DNA from: Haladaptatus sp. R4
GTDB lineage: Archaea > Halobacteriota > Halobacteria > Halobacteriales > Haladaptataceae
Reading direction: 5' to 3'
NCBI RefSeq assembly: GCF_001625445.1
Contig: NZ_LWHG01000021.1
Span: 124,001-188,000 of the forward strand
DNA: 64,000 nt
A model generated the notes under the pieces. That model had not been told where the DNA came from. It was given only the letters and a program-made list of their open reading frames with translations, and searched no databases. Numbering within the stretch: the first letter of the stretch is position 1; the number at the start of each line of letters is the position of its first letter. The translations under genes were made by a program, and so were the position numbers. This document shows, piece by piece, positions 16,458-24,838 of the stretch.

Positions 16458-17048
16458 TTATGTCGTTCCCGATGTGCGTTTGATACCCGCGACGGTGTAA
16501 TCGAAGCCACGGCCCCGAACTCGCGGGACGAGGTCCGCCGCGTGTAGAAGACGAGCCAGTTCGTCCGGCGTGAAAAACGACGACCGCATTCCCAGCAGAT
16601 GTTCGCCACGGACGAGCAACTGGCCCCGAACTGTCGCCGGATTGAACTCGCGGATGATCACCACGCCGCCGGGCCGCAACACGCGCTCGACTTCCGAAAG
16701 AGTCGCCTTCGCGTCGCCGATGTGATGGAGCGCGTCCGAGATGACGACGGCATCGACGGATTCGGCGTCGAGCGGCAGTCGGGTCGCGTCCCCGCGCACG
16801 CAATCGAGTCCGCGTGCGTGTGCCTGTGCGAGCATCCCCGAGGAGGCATCGACGACGAAGCGCTCGTCCACGTCGAACGCGCGCACGGCACGGCCTGTTC
16901 CGCCCGCCACGTCCGCGATTCGCTCGACCCGTCGTTCGGCCTGTTGGAGGCCTTCGCGCAGAATGTCGTAATCCGAATCGGGCGAGAAGTAGTCGTACAA
17001 CTGTGCGATGCGGTCGAAGTGACCGATATCGCCGTTCGTGGGGGACAT
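16458..17048 (-). CDS. Class I SAM-dependent methyltransferase
   Basis: Protein of 196 residues with the UbiE/Methyltransf_11 pattern. Motif I is IADVAGGTGRAVRAF near residues 43-57, the acidic motif II region is VVDASSGMLAQAHARG, and VDAVVISDALHHIGD and RVLRPGGVVIIREF mark motifs post-II and III. It transfers a methyl group from S-adenosylmethionine to an unknown acceptor; quinone or small-molecule methylation is typical. It is head-to-head with a GNAT acetyltransferase whose start lies only 5 nt away, so the two share a very tight divergent promoter. The DUF3054 gene follows downstream. Confidence 0.87.
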   Translation of the reverse strand: MSPTNGDIGHFDRIAQLYDYFSPDSDYDILREGLQQAERRVERIADVAGGTGRAVRAFDVDERFVVDASSGMLAQAHARGLDCVRGDATRLPLDAESVDAVVISDALHHIGDAKATLSEVERVLRPGGVVIIREFNPATVRGQLLVRGEHLLGMRSSFFTPDELARLLHAADLVPRVRGRGFDYTVAGIKRTSGTT

Positions 17049-17053
17049 ATCGG

Positions 17054-17719
17054 ATGAACGCGACCCATCGCATAAAATTCGACGGCGGGAACGGGCGACC
17101 CGATGGAGGGATGTGGGTCGCGCCGAAACGGATGGGCATGGAGTACGCGGTACTGGGATGGCCGGACGAGGGGCCGAAACTGCGACTCGATTACGAACGG
17201 TTCAGCTACGCGGGCAAGTTCGTGATGTCGAACACGGGGAAGGCCGTCGCCCGCATCTCACGGGATGCGGTGGGGCTTCCGGTGAACTACGGCGACGACC
17301 GTCTCGTGGCCGCCATCGCGTTCAACGAGGACCGCACCGATGACGGGACGATGTGGCTCCGGTACGTGACGGTGCACGCCGACCGCCGCGGCGAGGGAAT
17401 CGGTTCCGAACTCGCGCGATTCACGACGAGACGGATTCACGAGCGTGATTATCAGCGTGTTAAAATCGCGGTAAACAATCCCTACGCGTACCACGCGCTC
17501 TATCGAGCGGGGTTCGGGTTCACCGGCGAGGAGACGGGACTGGCGGAACTGGTCTTGGAACACCCGAATCCCGAAACGGAGCGCTATCAGGACGGATTGG
17601 ACGTGTATCGTGCCCGTGACCTCTCCACGAACGAGGAGGAGTTTCTGGCCGCGAAGGAGGGTCGTCGGCCACCGCAATCGGACGACTCTCGGCCGGTTGA
17701 ACGCTCGGAAGATCGATGA
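17054..17719 (+). CDS. GNAT family N-acetyltransferase
   Basis: Protein of 221 residues from the ATG at 17054. The GNAT core is residues about 85-165: MWLRYVTVHADRRGEGIGSEL contains the acetyl-CoA-binding Rx2GxGxE/L-type loop (RRGEGIGSEL), followed by VKIAVNNPYAYHALYRAGF, motif B. The N-terminal portion (GGMWVAPKRMGMEYAVLGWP) is not a typical GNAT start and may be a lineage-specific addition. The polar C-terminal tail is probably disordered. The acceptor is unknown. The divergent methyltransferase start is 5 nt away. Confidence 0.85.
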   Translation: MNATHRIKFDGGNGRPDGGMWVAPKRMGMEYAVLGWPDEGPKLRLDYERFSYAGKFVMSNTGKAVARISRDAVGLPVNYGDDRLVAAIAFNEDRTDDGTMWLRYVTVHADRRGEGIGSELARFTTRRIHERDYQRVKIAVNNPYAYHALYRAGFGFTGEETGLAELVLEHPNPETERYQDGLDVYRARDLSTNEEEFLAAKEGRRPPQSDDSRPVERSEDR

Positions 17720-17764
17720 TTTCACGGAGAGGATCTCTTCGTTTAGTACACCGTTCATTCAGCC

Positions 17765-17798
17765 GTTAATGACCTATTAACGAAGGTTTAGTATCGCT
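17765..17798 (+). promoter_or_regulatory. Inverted repeat and TATA element before the DsbA-like lipoprotein gene
   Basis: GTTAAT-GACCT-ATTAAC (17765-17781) is a perfect 6-bp dyad immediately upstream of a TATA-like GGTTTAGTAT (17785-17794), which lies about 15-20 nt before the ATG at 17805. A repressor or activator bound here would touch the BRE/TATA region. A copy of GTTTAGTA also occurs at 17743-17750. Function is inferred from position. Confidence 0.4.
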
Positions 17799-17804
17799 TC
17801 GTGT

Positions 17805-18893
17805 ATGGCAGTGAGAGACGATAGAAGAAGAGTGCTCGGACTCATCGGGTCGGGCCTGACGGTCGGAATCGCCGGTTGCTCGGCGTTTTCGAAGAACGAG
17901 TCCTCGGAGAATTCGAGCGGACGGAACGGCGCACAGACGACGGAGACCATTCAATTCCCGACGACGAGCACGACGGACACCGAAGACGGAACGGAGACGG
18001 AGACAGAGACGGAGACGACGTCGGAGGTCGAACCCGTGGACCCGGAGGACCTTGAACCCGCACCGAAAGCCTATCGGTCGGTGTCACGCCCGGAAAAGGC
18101 GGATGAGCACAAGTATGCGACGATGGGGTCGGAGGACGCATCGGTGACGGCACGGTTCTACGGCGCGTGGAAGTGTCCCTACACGCGTCACTTCGTCCTC
18201 GACATCCTGCCGACGCTCATCGAGGAGTACGTCAAACCCGGCGACGTGGCGATCGAGTTCCGCGCCGTCGCCTACGAGGACGGCGAAGGGTTCCACGGCC
18301 CCGACTCACCCCGTGCGGCGCGGGCCGGGTTGGTCGTCTGGAATCAGGAACCCGACCAGTTCTGGACGTACTTCGGCACCGTGTTCAAAAACCAGAACAG
18401 TGCGCCGGGGTGGGCGACGACGGAGACGCTTCTCAACCTGGCCGAGAAGGCAGACGTGAGCGACCGCTCGGATATCGCCTCGCTCATCGAGTCGGGTAAG
18501 TACCAGTCCCAGATCGAGAAGACGATGGACCAAGTACACGATATCCCGATCACGCGCGTCCCCCGCATCGTCGTCGGCGACACCGTAACCGCGCCGACTG
18601 TGTCACCGAAGAAGACGAAGGCACAACTCGACGCGGCGCTCGGGAAAGGGTCGGGATCGAAAACGACGACCACGACGGACGATTCCAAAACGACCACCAC
18701 GAAGGATGACGGTTCGGGGACGACCACCACGAAGGGAGATTCCGGGACCACCACGAAGGGAGATTCCGGAACCACCACGTCCGGGACGACGAGCACCACC
18801 AAGACGTCCGGCGATTCGACCACGAGCACCACGGGAACGAAAACCACGACGAACTCGACCAGCACGACGACCGGCACGAAATCCGGGAACTGA
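17805..18893 (+). CDS. DsbA/thioredoxin-fold lipoprotein with Thr-rich repeat stalk
   Basis: Protein of 362 residues. Residues 1-25 hold a signal ending in the lipobox GIAGC, so it is likely lipid-anchored outside the cell. A Thr/Glu-rich linker is followed by a DsbA-like domain (about residues 100-280): VTARFYGAWKCPYTRHFVLD carries a CPYT motif in which the second redox cysteine is replaced by Thr, and the cis-Pro region is ITRVPRIVVGD. The C-terminal 80 residues are TTTKGDSG-type repeats (18661-18885), probably an extended, possibly O-glycosylated stalk. It may act in extracytoplasmic thiol chemistry; a single cysteine argues against simple disulfide oxidation. Confidence 0.82.
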   Translation: MAVRDDRRRVLGLIGSGLTVGIAGCSAFSKNESSENSSGRNGAQTTETIQFPTTSTTDTEDGTETETETETTSEVEPVDPEDLEPAPKAYRSVSRPEKADEHKYATMGSEDASVTARFYGAWKCPYTRHFVLDILPTLIEEYVKPGDVAIEFRAVAYEDGEGFHGPDSPRAARAGLVVWNQEPDQFWTYFGTVFKNQNSAPGWATTETLLNLAEKADVSDRSDIASLIESGKYQSQIEKTMDQVHDIPITRVPRIVVGDTVTAPTVSPKKTKAQLDAALGKGSGSKTTTTTDDSKTTTTKDDGSGTTTTKGDSGTTTKGDSGTTTSGTTSTTKTSGDSTTSTTGTKTTTNSTSTTTGTKSGN

Positions 18894-19004
18894 TCGGCGT
18901 TCGTCGTGAACCCGATGTTCCACTCTTCTCTCACCGCTCTCTTTGTCACACTGGTCGAACACAGACTCACGAGCGAGTGCTACACCGAAGAGAAGTACGG
19001 GGAG

Positions 19005-19436
19005 TCATCGGTTTTCGAAACAGCCGGTTCCCTCGTTGCTCGAAAAAATGGATAGCGAACTGTCCGAGTCTATCCAAATTTGTACTCTCGCACACGCGTT
19101 CTTCATCACGTCCGTGAGGTTCGCCTCCGCACTGTCATTCCTTATCTTCGCACGAATCACGACTTCTCCGGGATCACTAGGAAAGTCGACAGTAATCTCC
19201 TTCCCACCGAGAACGTTGCCCTCCTTCGCTGTGACCTCGTGTCTCTCTGAATAAACGCTTTTGCCATCGTAGAGCACATCGACTGCGACTGTTTGCGGGT
19301 TTTCGCTATCGTTCTCGATGGACAATTTCGTCAGGACGACGCCGCTATCCCGAGATTTCGAACCGAGGGATCCAACACACCCAGCGAGTGCGAGTAGAGA
19401 ACCGGCGGTCATGGTGAGGACGGCTCTTCGTTTCAT
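19005..19436 (-). CDS. Putative lipoprotein, unknown function
   Basis: Protein of 143 residues from the ATG at 19436, MKRRAVLTMTAGSLLALAGC, an Arg-rich signal ending in a lipobox with Cys20. The mature part reads as an immunoglobulin-like beta-sandwich: VVLTKLSIENDSENPQTVAVDV, YDGKSVYSERHEV, and EVVIRAKIRND. Such small secreted beta proteins are frequent in haloarchaea but have no known role. Two further cysteines (CARVQIW and CFENR) could form a disulfide. It converges with the DsbA-like lipoprotein gene 111 nt away, an intergenic stretch without another gene. Confidence 0.78.
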   Translation of the reverse strand: MKRRAVLTMTAGSLLALAGCVGSLGSKSRDSGVVLTKLSIENDSENPQTVAVDVLYDGKSVYSERHEVTAKEGNVLGGKEITVDFPSDPGEVVIRAKIRNDSAEANLTDVMKNACARVQIWIDSDSSLSIFSSNEGTGCFENR

Positions 19437-19540
19437 ACGCTTCGTTTCAAATCGGGTTCTAATACACTTTTCTCCGACAGATAGCTCGATGTCGTCCCGG
19501 ACGGGAGCTTTCAAGCCGTTCCCGCCCTTAGCGTCGCCAA

Positions 19541-20521
19541 ATGGGTAATTCCGCACTGCGGCAACTCGCATCCCTGGAGGAGGTCAGCTTCGACGACATC
19601 GAAGGCTCGGTCGTCGCCATCGACGCCCACAACTGGCTCTATCGCTATCTCACGACGACGGTCAAGTGGACCAGCGACGAGGTGTACACCACCGAGGACG
19701 GCACCGAGGTTGCCAATCTCGTTGGGGTCGTCCAAGGCCTCCCGAAGTTCTTCGAACACGACCTGGTTCCCGTCTTCGTCTTCGACGGCCACGTCACGGA
19801 CCTGAAGAGCGACGAGATCGAGAACCGACGCGAACAGCGCGAGAAACTGGAGGACCAACTGGAGGACGCACGCGAGGAGGGCGACGCCATCGAAGTCGCC
19901 CGACTCGAAGCCCACACCCAGCGGCTCACGCCCGTCATTCAGGAAACGACGCGGGAACTGCTCGAACTGCTCGACGTGCCCGTCATCGAGGCCCCCGCCG
20001 AAGGGGAAGCACAGGCGGCGCACATGGCGCGAACGGGAGCGGTCGATTACGCCGGAACGGAGGACTACGACGCGCTCCTCCTCGGCGCGCCGCTCACGCT
20101 CCGCCAACTGACGAGCAAGGGCGACCCGGAGTTGATGGACTTCGAGGCGACGCTCGAAGAACACGACATCACGTGGGAACAGTTGGTCGATATCGCCATC
20201 CTCTGTGGCACCGACTTCAACGAGGGCGTCTCCGGTGTCGGCCCGAAAACGGCACTCAAGGGCGTCAAGGAACACGGCGACCTCTTCGGCGTCCTCGAAG
20301 GGCGCGACGCGTACATCGAAAACGTGGACATCATCCGCGGGATGTTTCTGGACCCTGACGTGACCGACGAGTACGAGTTCGACGCGTCGATGGACCCCGA
20401 CATCGCGGCGGCCCGCGAGTACGTCGTCGACGAGTGGAAGGTCCACGAGGACGAGGTGGCACGGGGGTTCGAGCGCATCGAGGAGAGCATCACCCAGACC
20501 GGTCTCGACCAGTGGACGTAG
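19541..20521 (+). CDS. fen: Flap endonuclease 1
   Basis: Structure-specific nuclease of 326 residues, normal for archaeal FEN-1. The N region has [14 protein letters not shown] with the first metal-binding Asp, then VFVFDGHV with the second; the I region is [16 protein letters not shown] with the catalytic Glu pair, and LLLGAPLTL follows. [18 protein letters not shown] is the helix-hairpin-helix DNA-binding motif. The tail TQTGLDQW is a PCNA-interacting (PIP) box. It removes 5' flaps from Okazaki fragments and in repair. A small membrane gene and then dna2 follow in the same orientation. Confidence 0.95.
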   Translation: MGNSALRQLASLEEVSFDDIEGSVVAIDAHNWLYRYLTTTVKWTSDEVYTTEDGTEVANLVGVVQGLPKFFEHDLVPVFVFDGHVTDLKSDEIENRREQREKLEDQLEDAREEGDAIEVARLEAHTQRLTPVIQETTRELLELLDVPVIEAPAEGEAQAAHMARTGAVDYAGTEDYDALLLGAPLTLRQLTSKGDPELMDFEATLEEHDITWEQLVDIAILCGTDFNEGVSGVGPKTALKGVKEHGDLFGVLEGRDAYIENVDIIRGMFLDPDVTDEYEFDASMDPDIAAAREYVVDEWKVHEDEVARGFERIEESITQTGLDQWT

Positions 20522-20567
20522 CTCTGCTTTCGAAGGATTCTTGCCCCCCTCGTTCGACCTCCCGCCA

Positions 20568-20762
20568 ATGGACGTGGAGCAGCAACGTACGCTAGCCGTC
20601 TGGTTGATTTTCGTGGTTCCCTTCGTCTTCCTCTTCGGCTTTCTCCTGTTGTACGACAGCCTCACGCTGGAAATCATCGCCATCTACTGGTTCCCGGCCA
20701 TCATTCTCACCATGATCGGCGTTATCGACCCGCCGTGGACCCTCGTCTCGGATGCGGAATGA
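20568..20762 (+). CDS. Small two-TM membrane protein
   Basis: Protein of 64 residues with two hydrophobic helices, VWLIFVVPFVFLFGFLLLY and IIAIYWFPAIILTMIGVI, and a short polar N-terminus (MDVEQQRT) and C-terminus (PPWTLVSDAE). I recognise no motif. It sits 46 nt after fen and 152 nt before dna2 on the same strand; that later gap holds no recognisable gene. The ATG at 20568 gives a compact membrane protein, better than the longer reading from 20541. Confidence 0.7.
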   Translation: MDVEQQRTLAVWLIFVVPFVFLFGFLLLYDSLTLEIIAIYWFPAIILTMIGVIDPPWTLVSDAE

Positions 20763-20914
20763 GTCCGGAGTTGGAACTGATTTTGGCGAAAACCGAGCGC
20801 GTCCGTTCGTGGCGAGACGGGAAAACGAACCTCGAAACCACACCGAACTCGTCCAACCAGTCTTCGCCGTCGTAATCGACAGTATTTTTCCGCGAGGGCA
20901 AGTACGAACTGTTC

Positions 20915-23563
20915 GTGAATATACGGGGGACGGTCACCGAGCCGGGAGAGGTGCGGACCGTGAGTACGCAGTACGGGGAGCGCGACCTCGTGGAAGTCGT
21001 CGTACAACCGGACGACGACGTGCCGGAGACGGTGACGCTGTGGGGGAAGTGGACGGAGACGGCGGAGTATCTCGAAGCGGGGATGGAACTGCTGGTGACG
21101 GACGTCGAGGAGTCCGAATACCAAGGCGAGACGAGCTACGCGACGAGCAAGGAGTCCTACGTCGTGGTCGAACCGGCGTTCCTCGTGAACGTGACGGACG
21201 TTCGCTCGTGGGTGCAGTGCCCCCGGATGTACTACCTGAACAAACTGTCGGGGATTCCGCTGAACTACCCCGTCGTCAAAGGAACCATCGTCCACGAGGT
21301 GTTCGGCGACCTGCTCCGCGGTCGGGAACTGGACGAATCCATCGAAGAGCGCGTCGAGGAGGTCGGCCTGCAACTCGGCCTGCTCGGACGCGAGGCGGAC
21401 GAGGTGGCGGGTGAGGTACGCCAGAACGCCAGCGCCATCGAGGGCTGGTTGGAACAGGGCGTCCTCGACGACACGGACGACTGGCGAAGCGAGTACACGC
21501 TCATCAGCGAACGCTTCGGCATCAAGGGTCGGTGTGACGCGCTCCGTCGCGGGATGCCGGTCGAACTGAAGACGGGCAAGAACACGAACCGCGACCCGCG
21601 CTTTCAGGACAAGATTCAGGCGGCCTGCTACGCCCTCCTCCTGCAAGAACGCGACGTTCCGGCCGACACGGGGACCCTGCTGTACACGAAGAACTCGGCG
21701 CTGGACCGCGCCGAGGAGTCGGGCGACCTCTCGCCCGCGAAGGAGTTCGCCATCGCCAAGGGACTGCTGGAATTCGTCGTCCGAACTCGCAACGAGATAG
21801 CCGCGGCGGAGTTCGACATGAGCGTTCCGACGGGGTACGAGGCGAACGCAAAATGCGAGTACTGCTTCGAGAAGGACACTTGCATGGTCGTTTCGGGGCG
21901 TCTGGATCAGGAGTCGAAGGCGGGCCAGATAGGCCGCCCCATCTCCGAGGACGAGCGCGAGTACTTCCGGGAGAAGTACGAGCAGATAGAGAAGGAGCGG
22001 CGGGCGACCCACCGCGAGTACGCCAAACTCTGGGAACAGACGGCCGAGGAGCGGGCGGACGACGACCGCGCGCTCATCGGCTTGGAACCCGCGGGGCAAA
22101 CACAGATCGAAGGCGAGCGCTGGGAACTCCGCGCCCGACGAACCGACGATGCCGTCTCGAAGATTCGGGAAGGCGACGTCGTCCTCGCCAGCAACGGCCA
22201 CCCGGTCAGCGGGCACGCGGAACTGGCGCGGGTCGTGGAGTTGGGCGACGAAATCGTCGTCACGACGGACGAACCCGTCGAACTTCGCAGACTGGACGTG
22301 TACCCCTCGGAGTTCTCGTCCGACGCGATGTTGACCGCGCTGCACGACGCCCTGCTGAAGGGCGACGAGCGGCGGAAGGACGTGCTGTTCGGTCGGGAAG
22401 AACCGGAGTTCGAGGACGGGATGCAACCCTTCATCGAGAACAACGACGCCCAGAACGAGGCGGTCAACCTCGCGGTGAACGCGAAGGACTGCGCGCTCAT
22501 CCACGGCCCGCCCGGAACGGGGAAGACCTACACCATCGCGCGGACCATTCGGGCGCTGGTGGAGGACGGCAACCGTGTCCTGCTGTCGGCGTTCACGAAC
22601 CGCGCCGTGGACAACGCGCTCGAAGCGCTCCGGGAGCAAGGGTTCGGAGAAATCGTTCGCGTCGGCACGGAGACCGGCGTCCGCGCGGACATGCAGGACG
22701 TTCGTCTGGAGCGGAGCGGCGACCCCGGCGCGCGCGTCGCCGAACTCAAGGGGGCGAGCGTCGTCGCCGCCACGACGTCGACCTGCGGTTCGCGGATCAT
22801 GCGCGAGGAGGCGTTCGACGTGGCGCTCGTGGACGAGGCCTCGCAGTTGACCGAACCCGCGACACACGCGGCCATCAACCTCGCCGAACGATTCGTCCTC
22901 GTCGGCGACCATCATCAACTGCCGCCCGTGGTGAGAGCTGAAACCGAGCTTTCCAAATCGCTGTTCCAGCGACTGGTCGAACGGTACCCCGAGGCGTCCG
23001 TCATGCTCGACCGACAGTACCGGATGGCACAGCGGATTCAGGCGTTCTCCTCGCGGGAGTTCTACGACGGCGCGCTCCGTCCGGCCAGCGGCGAGGTTGC
23101 GGCCCAACGGATCGAGAACCTCCCGACGGTCGATCCGGACGCCCTTTCACCGAAACTCCGGACGGGGGTCAGCTTCTTCGACCCCGGCGGGAAGACGGCG
23201 GGCAACACGAACCCCGTCGAGGCCGAGCGCGTGACCGAACTCGTCTCGGAGTTCGTGGAGGCGGGCGTCGCCCGCGAGGACATCGGCGTCATCGCGCCGT
23301 TCCGGGCGCAGGTCGCCGAGATTTCTCGAAGGGTTCCGGATTCGGTCGCGGTCGATACGGTGGATCGGTTCCAGGGGTCGAGCAAGGAGGTCATCATCGT
23401 TTCGTTCGTCGCCACGGGCGACTTGGACAGTCCCATCTTCGACGACTATCGCCGGGTGAACGTCGCGCTGACCCGGGCCAAGAAATCCCTCGTCCTCGTC
23501 GGTGACGAGCGCGCCCTGCGCTCGTCGCCCTTGTACGACCGAATGGTCGAGTGGGCGACCTGA
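20915..23563 (+). CDS. dna2: Dna2-type nuclease-helicase (Cas4-like nuclease fused to SF1B helicase)
   Basis: Protein of 882 residues starting at a GTG. An N-terminal OB-like region (1-80) precedes a Cas4/RecB-like nuclease (about 90-330): W-VQCPRMYYL with the first Fe-S cysteine, KGTIVHEVFGD, GRCDALRRGMPVELKTGK with the PD-(D/E)xK residues, and CEYCFEKDTC supplying the remaining iron-sulfur cysteines. The helicase half has Walker A HGPPGTGKTYT near residue 530, VALVDEASQLTEP (motif II), GDHHQLPPVV, DRQYRM and VDRFQGSSKEVIIVS. It resects or trims DNA flaps, acting after FEN-1 in Okazaki processing. Confidence 0.92.
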   Translation: MNIRGTVTEPGEVRTVSTQYGERDLVEVVVQPDDDVPETVTLWGKWTETAEYLEAGMELLVTDVEESEYQGETSYATSKESYVVVEPAFLVNVTDVRSWVQCPRMYYLNKLSGIPLNYPVVKGTIVHEVFGDLLRGRELDESIEERVEEVGLQLGLLGREADEVAGEVRQNASAIEGWLEQGVLDDTDDWRSEYTLISERFGIKGRCDALRRGMPVELKTGKNTNRDPRFQDKIQAACYALLLQERDVPADTGTLLYTKNSALDRAEESGDLSPAKEFAIAKGLLEFVVRTRNEIAAAEFDMSVPTGYEANAKCEYCFEKDTCMVVSGRLDQESKAGQIGRPISEDEREYFREKYEQIEKERRATHREYAKLWEQTAEERADDDRALIGLEPAGQTQIEGERWELRARRTDDAVSKIREGDVVLASNGHPVSGHAELARVVELGDEIVVTTDEPVELRRLDVYPSEFSSDAMLTALHDALLKGDERRKDVLFGREEPEFEDGMQPFIENNDAQNEAVNLAVNAKDCALIHGPPGTGKTYTIARTIRALVEDGNRVLLSAFTNRAVDNALEALREQGFGEIVRVGTETGVRADMQDVRLERSGDPGARVAELKGASVVAATTSTCGSRIMREEAFDVALVDEASQLTEPATHAAINLAERFVLVGDHHQLPPVVRAETELSKSLFQRLVERYPEASVMLDRQYRMAQRIQAFSSREFYDGALRPASGEVAAQRIENLPTVDPDALSPKLRTGVSFFDPGGKTAGNTNPVEAERVTELVSEFVEAGVAREDIGVIAPFRAQVAEISRRVPDSVAVDTVDRFQGSSKEVIIVSFVATGDLDSPIFDDYRRVNVALTRAKKSLVLVGDERALRSSPLYDRMVEWAT

Positions 23564-23596
23564 GGACTTTCCTCCCCGGCGTTCGTACCGCGACTC

Positions 23597-24826
23597 ATGG
23601 ACGACTCGCTTCCGGACTACTCCCTGCCCGACTGCGACGTGACCGTTCTTTCTCCGCCGGGAGGTACCGCGATATCCCCTCGGACCGCCGCCGATCGAGC
23701 GGTCACGGACCCGCACGGCCCGAATCTCCACGACCTCGTGTCCCCTGACGAGACGGTCGCGGTCGTCGTGACGGACGTGACGCGGGCCACGCCGGACGAC
23801 GTGCTGTTGGACGTGTTGCTCGCGGAACTGGCGGAGGCGGACGTGCGTCGCGGAAACGTCTCGGTCGTTTTGGGGCTCGGTCTCCACCGCCCGATGACCG
23901 ACGAGGAAATCGAGGACGCGCTCGGCGAGCACGCGGACCTCGCCGAGAATCACGACGCGGAGGCGGTGATGGAGGTCGGAACGGTCGAGGCACCTGATGG
24001 GGTAGCGGTCTCCATCGAACTCAACCCGACCGTCGCGGACGCGGACCGCGTCCTTGCGACCGGGATGGTCGAACCGCACCAGTACGCTGGCTTTTCCGGC
24101 GGGGCGAAAACCGTGGCCATCGGCGCGGGTGGCGAGTCGCTCATCCGGTACACGCACGGGCCGGACATGCTCTCCCGGGACGGCGTCAGACTCGGCCGGG
24201 TCGAGGACAACCCGTTCCGAGAACTGCTGAACGACGCGGGCGACGTGATCGGAATCGACTTCTGTCTGAACGTCACGCACGGGCCACAGGGGATTCTCGG
24301 GGCCAGTGCCGGATACCACCGCGACGTGGTCGCCGACCTCGCCGAAGTCGCAAATGAGGCGCTGTCGGTTCCGGTCGAAGGGGGCTACGACGCGGTCATC
24401 ACGGGCGTTCCGGAAGCCAAAGCCGCGAACCTCTATCAGGCGACCCGCGCCGCGACGTACGTCGTCCTCGGCGACCGAAACCCGCTCCGTTCGGGCGGAC
24501 GGGTCGTCGTCCCCGCCGACATGCCCGAAGGCGCTGGCGAGGGAAAAGGCGAACAGCGATTTTACGACCGACTCGATGGCGCGAACGACCCCGATAGTCT
24601 CTACGAGGAGATGCGAACCGGCTACGAACCGGGGGCACAACGAGCCTTCGTCGTGGCCCGCGTCTTGCGGGACCACGACGTGTACGTGACCGGGAGCGAA
24701 CATCCCGAAATCGTCGAGGACTGTCTGATGCACGCCCGGGACTCCGTCGAGGACGCCGTCGAACCCGGCAGCGACGTGCTCGTCGTTCCGGACGCGCTCG
24801 ATACACTGTTGGTTCGACCGGAGTGA
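23597..24826 (+). CDS. larA: LarA-type (nickel-dependent lactate racemase family) protein, DUF2088
   Basis: Protein of 409 residues related to LarA. Visible family elements are VTDVTRATPDD near residue 60, LGLGLHRPMTDEEI with the catalytic-type His near residue 97, and VEPHQYAGFSGGAKTVAIG near residue 160, which carries the second His and the conserved Gly-rich loop. LarA interconverts L- and D-lactate with a pincer nickel cofactor; related proteins racemise other alpha-hydroxy acids. I see no larB/larC/larE cofactor genes in the window. It lies 33 nt downstream of dna2 and converges with a SLC13 transporter. Confidence 0.85.
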   Translation: MDDSLPDYSLPDCDVTVLSPPGGTAISPRTAADRAVTDPHGPNLHDLVSPDETVAVVVTDVTRATPDDVLLDVLLAELAEADVRRGNVSVVLGLGLHRPMTDEEIEDALGEHADLAENHDAEAVMEVGTVEAPDGVAVSIELNPTVADADRVLATGMVEPHQYAGFSGGAKTVAIGAGGESLIRYTHGPDMLSRDGVRLGRVEDNPFRELLNDAGDVIGIDFCLNVTHGPQGILGASAGYHRDVVADLAEVANEALSVPVEGGYDAVITGVPEAKAANLYQATRAATYVVLGDRNPLRSGGRVVVPADMPEGAGEGKGEQRFYDRLDGANDPDSLYEEMRTGYEPGAQRAFVVARVLRDHDVYVTGSEHPEIVEDCLMHARDSVEDAVEPGSDVLVVPDALDTLLVRPE

Positions 24827-24838
24827 AAACGGGTTACC

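Noticed and set aside
18661-18885. Repetitive DNA in the Thr-rich tail as a possible minisatellite or CRISPR
   Set aside because: The repeat keeps the reading frame and encodes a protein stalk; it is a coding repeat, not a separate element.
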